Of a stretch of 64,000 nt of DNA, positions 1 through 8,225 are shown in pieces. Each line of letters opens with the position of its first letter. Within the stretch, counting starts at the first letter, position 1. Source of the stretch: Guptibacillus hwajinpoensis (lineage in GTDB: Bacteria > Bacillota > Bacilli > Bacillales > Guptibacillaceae). The notes under the pieces were generated by a model, which saw only the letters and a list, made by a program, of their open reading frames with translations, did no database searches and had not been told where the DNA came from. Both the position numbers and the translations under genes were made by a program. The stretch is from contig NZ_LELK01000001.1 of assembly GCF_001039475.1 (NCBI RefSeq), positions 1,762,819 through 1,826,818 on the forward strand, given 5' to 3'.

Positions 1-160
1 AACCCCTCCCTCTTCCAATTATTTCAAACCACTTCCTCTAACTCAATGATTTATTTCATAAATAAGAAACTTACCTACTGTATTATCAATTAATCAATAG
101 GCTATGTTAGCTCAGATTGTTGATTTATCGATTTTGGCTCATTCGAGTGAAACCTAGCCA

Positions 161-236
161 ATCAAAAAAAAATGATGTAAATGGTTGCAATTTACTGATA
201 ACTTTTGTATCCTTTAATTAATCAAATAAATTTGAT
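161..236 (+). promoter_or_regulatory. arsR promoter with ArsR operator
   Basis: A near-perfect dyad ATCAAATAAATTTGAT (221-236, 7-bp arms and 2-nt centre) lies 17 bp before the arsR start and resembles the ATCAA-N6-TTGAT ArsR operators of Bacillus. A weaker look-alike with ATCA/TGAT ends sits at 161-176. A possible -35 TTGCAA (185-190) and -10 TATCCT (208-213) are 17 bp apart, so the dyad would cover the transcription start. Bases 1-160 hold nothing else I can name. Confidence 0.6.
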
Positions 237-253
237 GAATAGAGGTGTTCCTC

Positions 254-577
254 ATGACTATACCTGTTGTCGATCAGAAACTTGAGCAAACATTTAAGAC
301 GTATGAAAAACGGTTTAAAGCACTTTCCGATCATAAACGCTTGCACATTATGTATGAAATCACTCAAGCGAATGAATTGTGCGTTTGTGATCTAACCGAT
401 AAGCTTCACTTGCCTCAATCTAAGCTGTCCTATCATCTCAAAATACTAATGGATGCAAATTTAATTACTAAGGAAACGCGAGGAACATGGAGTTATTACA
501 AGTTAAATACCAAAGAAGTCAATCATATTCTATCAGAAGAACTCTGTTGTCTATTCCGTACAAATGACGGGTCTTAA
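254..577 (+). CDS. arsR: ArsR-family arsenical-responsive repressor
   Basis: Winged-helix metalloregulator of 107 aa. Residues 41-47 read ELCVCDL, the alpha3-helix site of ArsR proteins in which the two Cys (43 and 45) bind trivalent arsenicals and release the protein from DNA. A recognition helix (PQSKLSYHLKIL) and a beta-wing follow. A Cys pair near the C terminus (SEELCCLF) could be a third ligand, as in repressors tuned to organoarsenicals; that is inference. ATG at 254 is preferred over the in-frame GTG at 245, because that GTG is part of the ribosome-binding site AGAGGTG. It is the first gene of a pair with arsI and probably autoregulates through the dyad at 221-236. Confidence 0.9.
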   Translation: MTIPVVDQKLEQTFKTYEKRFKALSDHKRLHIMYEITQANELCVCDLTDKLHLPQSKLSYHLKILMDANLITKETRGTWSYYKLNTKEVNHILSEELCCLFRTNDGS

Positions 578-622
578 TTTTTATCTTATAGATCAAATTA
601 AATTGATTTAAGGAGTGTTCTT

Positions 623-1051
623 ATGCAACGCATTCACATTGGACTAAATGTAACAGATCTAACAAATTCGATTGATTTTTATACGAAAATTTTTGATGGG
701 TCACCTGTTAAAGTCAAAGAAGACTATGCGAAGTTCTTACCTAATGACGTAGCGTTAAACTTTACTTTGAATCTCCATGATCAAGTCAACGGAAATCAGG
801 TTGGACACTTCGGAATCCAAGTTGATACTCTTGAAGAAGTATTAACTCATAAAGAGAGACTTGAAAAGCTTGGCTTCTTTGCACGAGAAGAAATGAATAC
901 GAATTGTTGCTATGCGCTTCAAGATAAGTTCTGGGTGACAGATCCCGATGGAAACGAATGGGAGTTTTTCTTCACAAAACAAGACAGTGAAGCAGTAACG
1001 GAAAGTGAGGAATGCTGCTCAACAGCGGAAGAGAATATAACAATTAAATAG
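623..1051 (+). CDS. arsI: ArsI C-As lyase (organoarsenical dioxygenase)
   Basis: Cytosolic vicinal-oxygen-chelate dioxygenase of 142 aa that cleaves the carbon-arsenic bond of trivalent methyl- and aryl-arsenicals. The expected Fe(II) ligands His5, His62 and Glu114 are all present. The vicinal Cys95-Cys96 pair (NCCYALQDKFWV) that binds the arsenical is intact, which separates ArsI from other glyoxalase-fold proteins. It ends in a Cys- and Glu-containing tail (EECCSTAEE). The start has an AAGGAGTG site. It lies 45 bp after arsR and ends at a strong terminator, so the two form an operon. The As(III) product needs an exporter, but no arsB or acr3 is adjacent; the nearest ArsB-like gene starts at 15470. 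Confidence 0.9.
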   Translation: MQRIHIGLNVTDLTNSIDFYTKIFDGSPVKVKEDYAKFLPNDVALNFTLNLHDQVNGNQVGHFGIQVDTLEEVLTHKERLEKLGFFAREEMNTNCCYALQDKFWVTDPDGNEWEFFFTKQDSEAVTESEECCSTAEENITIK

Positions 1052-1059
1052 AACTATAA

Positions 1060-1087
1060 AAAAGCGACCACATCTGGCCGCTTTTTT
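1060..1087 (+). terminator. Rho-independent terminator of arsRI
   Basis: AAAAGCG-CCA/TGG-CGCTTTT hairpin followed by a T run, directly after arsI. Confidence 0.9.
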
Positions 1088-1138
1088 GTTAGGAATTATA
1101 TGCATTTGTTTAAGACAGGTGCCAAACTGCGACATCCT

Positions 1139-1531
1139 CTACTCTTTACAAGGAAAAATGGAACGGAGCTTTTCATCTCTCAGCCAAATTCCTCCCCAAG
1201 CCAAAATCGCTAAGTAGAGTGGAAATAGTGTATGAGTAAACAGGGGGTTATCTAAACGAATGTGCGTTGCGATTGCACCTCCAAAGTAGCCAGTTAATAG
1301 GACTGCTCCTAGAATGGATGATTTAGGAAAAGCATAAAGAATGACAGAAAGCAAGCCAAGGATACCAATCACCAATAGATGATGTTCAGCATAGCCGAGC
1401 TCTAAAGTCCCTTCTACAACCGCAGTAGGCTTATAGAATTTAGAAAGGCTATCAAGAAACATAAACAGAATAACAATAGCGCTCATCAGTCGGGCAAGTG
1501 TTACCCTACCTAAAGACATTGTCTTCTCCAT
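1139..1531 (-). CDS. DoxX-like small membrane protein
   Basis: A 130-aa integral membrane protein with four predicted hydrophobic segments (about residues 12-28, 48-66, 72-90 and 98-117). The layout and the conserved GYFGGAIATHIR stretch between segments 3 and 4 are typical of the DoxX-like (DUF4499/DoxX_2) group. No catalytic residues are evident. Members often sit near redox or stress genes, but function is not established here. The start is ATG after a GAGGGGG site. It is monocistronic and read towards the convergent arsI terminator. A weak sequence resembling half of the dispersed palindrome family lies just downstream (about 1111-1130). Confidence 0.75.
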   Translation of the reverse strand: MEKTMSLGRVTLARLMSAIVILFMFLDSLSKFYKPTAVVEGTLELGYAEHHLLVIGILGLLSVILYAFPKSSILGAVLLTGYFGGAIATHIRLDNPLFTHTLFPLYLAILAWGGIWLRDEKLRSIFPCKE

Positions 1532-1781
1532 TTTTATCCCCCTCTTTTAGATCCAATACATCACCTTACTTCTATTTATATATACTTTTCTTGCAATGTC
1601 TTTATGTCTTACAGAAAACAAGTCACTTATATAGAAGGAAGATAACTCATAAATTCCAACAAAGGAACACACATCCCGCCCTACCCTTTGCAGGAAATGT
1701 CTTATTTGTATAGAATGAAATTATTAACTTCATTTTCGTCAGTGTAATAAACAGTATCATTTAAATAGAAAGGGTGATGAC

Positions 1782-2342
1782 TTGCACAGCCAAATGAATC
1801 AATTGTTTGTAGATCAGAAGAGCGTTCATGTGTTGTATGCCTATCGTGGGATGCAAAAGTACATGGAACAAGTATTGAGCTATATAAAAGAAGGCGTGCT
1901 TGCTGGAGATTATGTCATTCTAATTGAAAATGACCGACTTTATCGTATGATTGAAAAAGAACTGAACGGTATATTAACGGAAGAGCAAATGAAGTTTGTT
2001 CACCGCGTAAATAGCTTTGATTTCTATTTCTCAAGTGGAAGTTATCACCCACCTGCAATAGAAGCTTACTTTAATCAAATGGTTCAACCATACATCGAGA
2101 AAAACATCTCTTTCCGGTCCTGGGCACATGTCGAATGGGCTAGTATGGAGGAACCGCTTCATCTAATAGAAGATTTCGAGAAGATTGTAGACGGAGCTGT
2201 TAATCAATACTCATTCCCATTAATTTGCGCTTACGATGGAGAAAGAATGCCCGACTATCTGGTGAAAATCTTAATGGAAACCCACCCATACGTCCTTATG
2301 GATGAGAACTTCATTCATTCCGATCAATATCAATCAAGTTGA
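1782..2342 (+). CDS. MEDS-domain (DcmR sensory) protein
   Basis: A 186-aa soluble protein consisting only of a MEDS domain, the sensory module first described in DcmR of methylotrophs and methanogens. Visible family features are HVLYAYRGMQKYMEQVLSYI near the N terminus, followed by GDYVILIEN, and the closing HPYVLMDENFI. The fold is related to RecA/KaiC-like ATPases, but no Walker A motif is present. The start is taken as TTG at 1782, six bases after AGGGTG; the next ATG (1794) is too far from that site. It has no DNA-binding domain, unlike DcmR. In Bacillus such proteins are thought to act in signalling, but the ligand is unknown. Confidence 0.8.
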   Translation: MHSQMNQLFVDQKSVHVLYAYRGMQKYMEQVLSYIKEGVLAGDYVILIENDRLYRMIEKELNGILTEEQMKFVHRVNSFDFYFSSGSYHPPAIEAYFNQMVQPYIEKNISFRSWAHVEWASMEEPLHLIEDFEKIVDGAVNQYSFPLICAYDGERMPDYLVKILMETHPYVLMDENFIHSDQYQSS

Positions 2343-2347
2343 TAGAC

Positions 2348-2393
2348 AATACAAAACCTGCTTATGGATTAACCATAAGCAGGTTTTGTATTG
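2348..2393. terminator. Bidirectional terminator
   Basis: Long perfect hairpin with arms CAATACAAAACCTGCTTATGG and their complement, lying between two convergent genes. It can serve both. Confidence 0.85.
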
Positions 2394-2410
2394 TTATAAC
2401 TCTCACAACT

Positions 2411-2926
2411 CTATCTCATTTTGGTCAATGGGACTTGAAAAATTATACAGAGAAACAGAATAAAAGCAAATGACAGAACCCATGTTAACAAAGGGTTTCG
2501 ATGATGTAATCCAATCATTGTAAACGTAACAAAGTTAAATAGGATCGACCACAGTAACGACCATTCGTTATGATAATGAATATAATGGACAAGTAGAACG
2601 CTTACTTCTAATCCAGAAAAAATACCCACCCATACTAACAGCCTTATTATTTTCCCCCCTACTGTTTTCGGGTAGTTGGACAAGTACAGTAGAACTACTG
2701 CAGGAAACTGTGTGAAGATAATCCACATATCTAAAAGCGTATGGTTGGAGAAAACACCGCTGAAATCTTCCCATTCCCATGTTGGATATTCATATGTAAT
2801 TACATTAAAGAGAACCGCATTTACGATCATATAAAGCATTGTGGGATAGTACTTCTCCCAATTTCTCCAGTCTCCATATCGCCAGGCTGCCAAAATGAAT
2901 AATATCGTAACAATAATTGAAATCAT
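2411..2926 (-). CDS. CBO0543-family membrane protein
   Basis: Polytopic membrane protein of 171 aa with about five hydrophobic helices. It matches the CBO0543 group of Bacillus/Clostridium proteins of unknown function: an early WRNWEKYYPTMLYMI stretch, an aromatic-rich extracellular loop (YEYPTWEWED), LLDMWIIFTQFPAVVLLYL, and a C-terminal GLHHRNPLLTW. I prefer ATG at 2926 over an in-frame TTG six bases upstream, because the ATG is better spaced from GAGGCG. Monocistronic. No function is proposed. Confidence 0.7.
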   Translation of the reverse strand: MISIIVTILFILAAWRYGDWRNWEKYYPTMLYMIVNAVLFNVITYEYPTWEWEDFSGVFSNHTLLDMWIIFTQFPAVVLLYLSNYPKTVGGKIIRLLVWVGIFSGLEVSVLLVHYIHYHNEWSLLWSILFNFVTFTMIGLHHRNPLLTWVLSFAFILFLCIIFQVPLTKMR

Positions 2927-3065
2927 GAACAATCGCCTCTGTCATTAATAGTCCCTAGTAGTATGTTCTAAAAAAATGGATTCAGTATTTATAAGAGGAA
3001 TGATTTCAGTTCAGTATAAACGCTTTAGCTGCTCCGTAATAAACCAACTCTTTTTAGATCGCATA

Positions 3066-3097
3066 AAAGGCGTATCCTAATTTTAGGATACGCCTTT
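3066..3097 (-). terminator. Terminator downstream of the RsbR-like gene
   Basis: Perfect 15-bp arms AAAGGCGTATCCTAA with a 2-nt loop and T-rich flanks on both strands, 40 bp after the stop of the minus-strand gene. Confidence 0.85.
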
Positions 3098-3137
3098 ATT
3101 TATTACCCCAAGTATCTATAAACAAAGGAAATCATTG

Positions 3138-3965
3138 TTAAGTAATAAAATATTCTCTTAAAGCCTGCTGTAACGTACCTAAAGTTCTGATCTCTTTATC
3201 TAACTTAATACCAAGCTCCGTTACCTTCATTACAACTAACTTTCTTAACCCGGTTATGACAGTTGTGCAACCCATCAGTGAGGCGCCATCGATGATTTGA
3301 ATCAATCGGTAAACATCATCACGATTTATATCTGCAATACCTGATAAGTCCATTATTAATGTTTGGATACGCATTTCACTTATTACGGTTAATACCTTAT
3401 CCTCAAGGATTTCGGTTCTTTGAGCATCAATTGTACCGATTAAAGGTAAGATGCTTACCGAGTTATTAATTGGAATAATTGGAACGGAAAGATTTTCAAC
3501 TAGCTCTTTTTGAGCCTTTATAAGAGAATCTTTATATTTCGTATAACTTATGAAGAAGGAATTCAAAAAGTTGTCTACTCGGTTGTTAATTTGTTTCTCC
3601 ATTTCAAAGAAATTAAGATTCGTATCATTACTTTCCAATTCGGTATATTTCTGAAAAAACACCCACAGCGTTCTACGTATAGCTTGTACCCACTCTAATT
3701 TAAAAGAAACAGCAAGGGAATGTGTTGCCCAGGCAATTCCTTCTTGTTCTGCAAAAGCGCGAAGATCCCGATCATTCTCTTCGATAATATAAACTACGAG
3801 TGTATGAGCATTAGTAACAAGATCGATATTGCCTACTCTTAGTATTTCATCAATTTTATCTTTTACATTAACGGCTTCTTTTAATAGTGTTTCTGTAAAG
3901 GTCTGACTGTTTTCTTCGAAGAATTCTAAGAATTTAGATGAATTTTCATACTTAGTCGTTTGCAA
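3138..3965 (-). CDS. RsbR-like STAS co-antagonist paralogue
   Basis: A 275-aa protein with the two-part RsbR layout: an N-terminal non-haem-globin-like region (1-145) and a C-terminal STAS domain (about 155-270) starting VPIIPINNSVSILPLIGTID. RsbR proteins form the cytosolic stressosome with RsbS and release RsbT to activate sigma B. Compared with B. subtilis RsbRA from memory, the two phosphoacceptor Thr (T171 in VVDT and T205 in IAQT) align with Arg (ADINRDD) and Lys (VVMKVTE). RsbT could not phosphorylate those sites. The start is TTG after GAGGAGAGG. Monocistronic with its own terminator and no other rsb genes nearby. It may be a non-phosphorylatable stressosome subunit. Confidence 0.8.
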   Translation of the reverse strand: MQTTKYENSSKFLEFFEENSQTFTETLLKEAVNVKDKIDEILRVGNIDLVTNAHTLVVYIIEENDRDLRAFAEQEGIAWATHSLAVSFKLEWVQAIRRTLWVFFQKYTELESNDTNLNFFEMEKQINNRVDNFLNSFFISYTKYKDSLIKAQKELVENLSVPIIPINNSVSILPLIGTIDAQRTEILEDKVLTVISEMRIQTLIMDLSGIADINRDDVYRLIQIIDGASLMGCTTVITGLRKLVVMKVTELGIKLDKEIRTLGTLQQALREYFIT

Positions 3966-4309
3966 TTGCCTCTCCTCCTCTATAAGTTAATTACTTTTAT
4001 TATAAGGCTTTTCACTTATAAATTGTTGCTCTTGAAAGACTTTTTGACTACATACACTTAACTAATTGGAGCGGAAATTAACCACTACTTTAATAGCAAC
4101 AATGCCTACGAAAGGAGCCTGTTATAAAGCAAGAAACATTACTATACAGTACCGCCTTCTATTCTTAATGAATTCACGATATTAAAATAGAGGGTTATTT
4201 ACTTGCTAAAAATAAGTTCTATCTAATCGGATGTTAGTTATGAAGAAATATTGGGAACAGTATAGGTGGACGTTAGTTTGAAGAGTAGAATCGAAAAGGA
4301 GTGGATCAC
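3966..4309. repeat. Composite repeat copy C (core absent), 4004-4119
   Basis: Gene-free gap. Bases 4004-4119 match the two outer arms of the composite repeat seen complete at 7947-8180 and 27820-28046: an AAGGCTTTTC left end, TTGTTGCT, a single GGAGCGGAA (4068-4076), ATAGCAACAATGCCTACG, and a GAAAGGAGCC right end. The GC-rich core that splits GGAGCGGAA in the other copies is missing. The rest (4120-4309) is AT-rich and should hold the fda promoter, but I cannot pick it with confidence. Confidence 0.75.
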
Positions 4310-5200
4310 ATGAACAATAGTCAATTCGACAAAATCAAGAACGGAAAAGGTTTCATTGCGGCATTAGACCAAAGCGGTGGTAGTACACCTAAAGCGCTAG
4401 CTGAGTATGGCGTGCCTGAAGATGCTTATTCTACTGAAGATGAAATGTTTGATCGTGTACACCAAATGCGAACTAGAATCGTAACATCTCCTGCATTTAA
4501 TGCAGAACAGATTCTCGGCGCAATCCTATTCGAGCAAACAATGGATCGTGAAATCGAAGGCAAATACACAGCCGATTACCTTGCTGACAAAGGCATTGTT
4601 CCTTTCTTGAAAGTTGATAAAGGACTAGCTGAGCAAGAAAACGGTGTTCAGCTTATGAAGCCAATCTCTGATTTAGATGAGACGCTACGCCGTGCAAACG
4701 AGCGAAAGATCTTTGGTACTAAGATGCGCTCTGTCATTCATGAGCCAAATACAAGCGGAATCAAAGCTGTAGTAGATCAGCAGTTCGAAGTCGCAAAGCG
4801 CATTGTGAATTCTGATTTAATGCCAATCATCGAACCTGAAGTGAACATTTACAGTGTGAAAAAAGAAAAGTCCGAAGAAATTCTGCGTGATGAAATCATG
4901 AAGCACTTGAATGATCTACCAGAAAACGAAAATGTTATGCTGAAGCTCTCTATTCCAACGAAAGCGAATGCGTATAAAGAATTGATTGAGCACCCTCGCG
5001 TTCTACGCGTTGTTGCACTATCTGGCGGTTACTCTCGTGACGAAGCAAATGAGAAATTGAAAGAAAATCATGGCCTCATTGCAAGCTTCTCAAGAGCACT
5101 TTCTGCAGACCTAAATGCCAATCAATCTGATGAAGAGTTCAACGAAGCTCTGAAGAATGCTGTAGAAAGCATTCACGATGCTTCTGTGAATAAAAAGTAA
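4310..5200 (+). CDS. fda: Fructose-bisphosphate aldolase, class I
   Basis: A 296-aa Schiff-base aldolase that interconverts fructose 1,6-bisphosphate with dihydroxyacetone phosphate and glyceraldehyde 3-phosphate in the cytosol. The class I (staphylococcal Fda) signatures are [16 protein letters not shown] at the N terminus, [12 protein letters not shown] with an active-site Lys, [14 protein letters not shown], and [11 protein letters not shown] near the end. The length equals that of S. aureus Fda. ATG 4310 follows AAAGGAGTG; the upstream in-frame GTG at 4301 belongs to that site. Monocistronic with a strong terminator. Most Bacillaceae rely on class II FbaA, so this is likely a second aldolase. 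FBPase is encoded close by on the other strand. Confidence 0.93.
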   Translation: MNNSQFDKIKNGKGFIAALDQSGGSTPKALAEYGVPEDAYSTEDEMFDRVHQMRTRIVTSPAFNAEQILGAILFEQTMDREIEGKYTADYLADKGIVPFLKVDKGLAEQENGVQLMKPISDLDETLRRANERKIFGTKMRSVIHEPNTSGIKAVVDQQFEVAKRIVNSDLMPIIEPEVNIYSVKKEKSEEILRDEIMKHLNDLPENENVMLKLSIPTKANAYKELIEHPRVLRVVALSGGYSRDEANEKLKENHGLIASFSRALSADLNANQSDEEFNEALKNAVESIHDASVNKK

Positions 5201-5221
5201 TTCAATGTAGTTAAACAAGAG

Positions 5222-5259
5222 AAGGGATCTTATCCACCTTTGGATAAGATCCCTTTGTT
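5222..5259 (+). terminator. Terminator of fda
   Basis: 14-bp arms AAGGGATCTTATCC and complement, loop ACCTTT, then TGTTT. Confidence 0.88.
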
Positions 5260-5307
5260 TATATATTAAATTGTTACCGTACCGAAAACTGAGCTACTTA
5301 GAATGAT

Positions 5308-5754
5308 TTACCTCCTTCTGTTAATCAGTAGTTCAAACCCATAAATGATAAAAGAAAAACTAAAATATGCTAAAAAGATATGGATACGTTTAAAATTAAT
5401 TAACTTAAAAATGTTTGCCTTTTCTAATACATAACTGAAAACAAAAGCAAAAAATCCATCGATTACTAAATTCATTATAATAAAACGTTTTAAATGACCA
5501 AAAGCAAAGTGAAATATCCATAATGTTCCTATAAAAAACGGCCCCATGATAAAGGTAATATCATTAAATACCTTCGTCTTCAAACCGCCATCTACCCTCC
5601 ACCATTTATAAGGAACCGCTAAGGCACTCATTCCACCAACAAGAATCGATGCCAAAATAGCCACTGGCAAGTATCTTGTGAAAGAACGTTTAGGATAGAA
5701 AACAATTGAAATCCAAGGAAGAATAAGTTGAGTGAGTCTAAGAAAATTAGCCAT
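5308..5754 (-). CDS. Unrecognised four-helix membrane protein
   Basis: I do not recognise this 148-aa protein. It has four or five hydrophobic segments (about 28-46, 66-88, 93-112 and 122-141), a PWISIVFYPKRSFTRYLP stretch after the first helix, a KWWRVDGGLK loop, and a basic C terminus (LLINRRR). ATG 5754 is chosen over the adjacent TTG 5757 because of its spacing from AAAGGGG. It is on the same strand as fbp, which ends 90 bp upstream, and might be its distal partner, but no evidence ties the functions together. Size and topology recall the CBO0543 protein at 2411-2926, without clear shared motifs. Confidence 0.6.
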   Translation of the reverse strand: MANFLRLTQLILPWISIVFYPKRSFTRYLPVAILASILVGGMSALAVPYKWWRVDGGLKTKVFNDITFIMGPFFIGTLWIFHFAFGHLKRFIIMNLVIDGFFAFVFSYVLEKANIFKLINFKRIHIFLAYFSFSFIIYGFELLINRRR

Positions 5755-5843
5755 CAAGTGAACCCCTTTTCTCTTTACTCTTCCATTAACAATGCTATTT
5801 TATTTAGAAAAAAGGAAATTGTTACTATTAGTCCCATTAAGAA

Positions 5844-7778
5844 TTAATTGAGATAGCGATACTCCATTAAACGATTAAGGATATGAACTTCTCGCAATAA
5901 TTCCTCCCCAACATTTGTTTCTTGTACTTTCTTTCTCTCTAGTTCTTTATCCACTAATCTTTTGACAGATAAAACATCTGCCCCATTTAGCAGAACTTCT
6001 TCTTTGGAGTTGAACTGTTTATGAGCAACTAGTTGCATGCCATAGGAGTTAAACAATAGCGTGTACCCCGCAATCCCTGTGGTGGATTGATACGCCTTAG
6101 AGAACCCTCCATCAATGACAATCATCTTTCCACTTGCTTTTATCGGGTTTTCTCCGGAAATTTCTTTAACGGGCGTATGGCCATTAATGATATGACCATG
6201 ATCCGGATTAAGATCGAAATCAGCTAAAATATTACGACAAATATTCTCGTATTCACGTAAGTGGTAATATGGATTTTTCTTCTCTTTGTGGCTCTCTTTA
6301 TCGTTAATAAAATATCTTTCAAATGTTGTCATCTCTCTTTTTCCGAATAGAGATGAATATTCTCCTGTCCATAAATACCAAACCATATCTGTCGCAAGAT
6401 CGTCAGTCTCTTCTGGATGTGCAAATGCATGACGTAAATAATGCTCAAATACATCAAGTAATTCTCGACCTGCATAGGACTTATTTTCAATCGTCATTGC
6501 TTCCATTTTTCCGTTTTCATCTAAAGGAATACACCCATGAATTAATAAGTTTCCGTTGTATTTCAAATAAAGACTGCCTTTTTTCATTAGGAAATTCATA
6601 TGTCGGGCAAGTTTCTCAGAATGTTGAACAGAAAATAACAGTTTGTCCATCACTTCTTCTTCTTCCTCTAAGAGCTGATCAGGTTGTTCAGGATTAATCG
6701 TACTAAAGCAGGTGTTTTCTAGTGGATACGTTTTACCATGAATCGTTATTTCGTTACGATCGTAATCCAACTTCTCAAGCAAGAGTCTTTCTGACATATT
6801 AAAATACGAACGCCTCTTAATAATTGGGCTTTCAAGTTTGAATTGAATCATGGCAATGGCTTGATGTATTTTGGTGCTTTGTAACACTTCATGACTCGAT
6901 TGTTTCTCGTCTGATTGTACTTTCGGTCTAAAAGCCGGATTGTCATCATAGTATTTCTCCGCAAGATTAAGAAGCGGCCTTAGATTGATTCCGTATACGT
7001 CTTCTATAATCTCTAAGTTGTTGTATCTCGCACAGATCCGAATAATGTTAGCGAGACAAACCTTTGACCCCGCAAAAGCACCAATCCATAGTACATCATG
7101 ATTACCCCACTGAATATCAACAGAGTGATAATTGATGAGTGTCTCCATAATTTTATCTGGTTCTGGACCTCGATCATAGATGTCGCCTACTACATGAAGA
7201 TGGTCAACGACTAACCTCTGTGTTGTATAAGCAAGACCTGCGATGAGCTTATCAGCCTGACCGAGAGAGATAATTTGCTGGAGAATTTTTTTATAATAAT
7301 GTTCTTTATTGTTAAGATCATTATCGGTTTTGTATAGTAGCTCTTCGATCACATAAACAAACTGAGTAGGCAATGCTTTACGTAATTTCGAGCGCGTATA
7401 TTTGGAAGATGCATAGGAAGTGAGTTTCAGCATCCGCTCAATTGTTTCTGTGTACCAATGGTTTAAATCTGTCTCATTGTCAAAAGCATTTTTGAGCAAC
7501 GTTATTTTTTCTTCAGGATAATAAACCAATGTGGCAAATTCATTTATCTCTTCTTCAGATAAAACTTCTCCAAAAAGATCTGTTATTTTCTCTTTCACTT
7601 TCCCCGACCCATTCCTTAGCACATGTTGAAAAGCTTGATATTCCCCATGCAAATCGCTCACAAAATGCTCTGTTCCTTTTGGGAGATTAAGAATGGCTTT
7701 AAGATTTATTATTTCAGTGACTACTTTTTCTTCACTATCATATTTTTGGGCTAGTAAATCTAAGTACTTAGTATTCAA
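5844..7778 (-). CDS. fbp: Fructose-1,6-bisphosphatase, class III
   Basis: Cytosolic metallophosphatase of about 644 aa that makes fructose 6-phosphate from fructose 1,6-bisphosphate during gluconeogenesis. It follows B. subtilis Fbp closely throughout: [20 protein letters not shown], the calcineurin-type metal motifs [23 protein letters not shown] and WGNHDVLW, and [13 protein letters not shown] followed by [11 protein letters not shown] near the end. The reading frame stays open to 7910, but TTG at 7778 is the only start with a ribosome site (GAAAGGGG, 10 nt upstream). It yields [13 protein letters not shown], matching the B. subtilis protein from just before its conserved part. Aldolase and FBPase being neighbours suggests this region serves gluconeogenic growth. 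Confidence 0.93.
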   Translation of the reverse strand: MNTKYLDLLAQKYDSEEKVVTEIINLKAILNLPKGTEHFVSDLHGEYQAFQHVLRNGSGKVKEKITDLFGEVLSEEEINEFATLVYYPEEKITLLKNAFDNETDLNHWYTETIERMLKLTSYASSKYTRSKLRKALPTQFVYVIEELLYKTDNDLNNKEHYYKKILQQIISLGQADKLIAGLAYTTQRLVVDHLHVVGDIYDRGPEPDKIMETLINYHSVDIQWGNHDVLWIGAFAGSKVCLANIIRICARYNNLEIIEDVYGINLRPLLNLAEKYYDDNPAFRPKVQSDEKQSSHEVLQSTKIHQAIAMIQFKLESPIIKRRSYFNMSERLLLEKLDYDRNEITIHGKTYPLENTCFSTINPEQPDQLLEEEEEVMDKLLFSVQHSEKLARHMNFLMKKGSLYLKYNGNLLIHGCIPLDENGKMEAMTIENKSYAGRELLDVFEHYLRHAFAHPEETDDLATDMVWYLWTGEYSSLFGKREMTTFERYFINDKESHKEKKNPYYHLREYENICRNILADFDLNPDHGHIINGHTPVKEISGENPIKASGKMIVIDGGFSKAYQSTTGIAGYTLLFNSYGMQLVAHKQFNSKEEVLLNGADVLSVKRLVDKELERKKVQETNVGEELLREVHILNRLMEYRYLN

Positions 7779-7946
7779 ACTGATGTAACCCCTTTCAAAG
7801 TCCATTAAAAATTTTAGAGCAAAATAGTCATAATCGATCGATTTGGTAAAGAATTTTCTATTCCATATGATCGTATCACATTTTTTTGGATAGAAGTATT
7901 TGAAGATCAAGCAAGTATACTTTCAGCTACCTTCGAAAACTTATAG

Positions 7947-8180
7947 AAAGGCTGTTTTCGTAAACATTGTTGCTATAAGAGTGGGGGTGATTTCCGCTTC
8001 AGGATGCTCGCTTTCCGCGGGGCGAGCGGTGAGCCTCCTCGGCGCACAAAAACATTGCGCCTGTGGAGTCTCACCTGTCACGCTAGTCCCGCAGGAGTCG
8101 AGCAACTTCCGCTCCAATCAGCTAAGTTTGGTTCTTTATACAGATTTGTTCAAAAGCAACAACCTTTGAGAAAAGAGCCT
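7947..8180 (+). repeat. Composite repeat copy A (with GC-rich core)
   Basis: This 234-bp element fills the gap between fbp and the siderophore operon. The outer ends are inverted: AAAGGCTGTTTTC at the left, GAGAAAAGAGCCT at the right. The GC-rich core (8002-8106) begins GGATGCTCG, ends CGAGCAAC, and contains CTTTCCGCGGGGCGAGC. It is bracketed by the direct repeats TTCCGCTTC (7992-8000) and TTCCGCTCC (8107-8115). Copy B at 27820-28046 is the same element inverted. Short open frames here are artefacts of the GC-rich core. Confidence 0.85.
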
Positions 8181-8182
8181 AT

Positions 8183-8214
8183 AAAAAAAACACTTACCTC
8201 TATCAAGGAAGTGC
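8183..8214 (-). terminator. Terminator of the siderophore operon
   Basis: On the minus strand AGCACTTCC, loop TTGATAGA, GGTAAGTG, then eight T. It lies 12 bp after the last operon stop. Confidence 0.8.
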
Positions 8215-8225
8215 TACGTATACGA

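Noticed and set aside
6323-6697. 124-codon frame antisense to fbp
   Set aside because: Fbp is conserved over the whole stretch, so this is a shadow frame.
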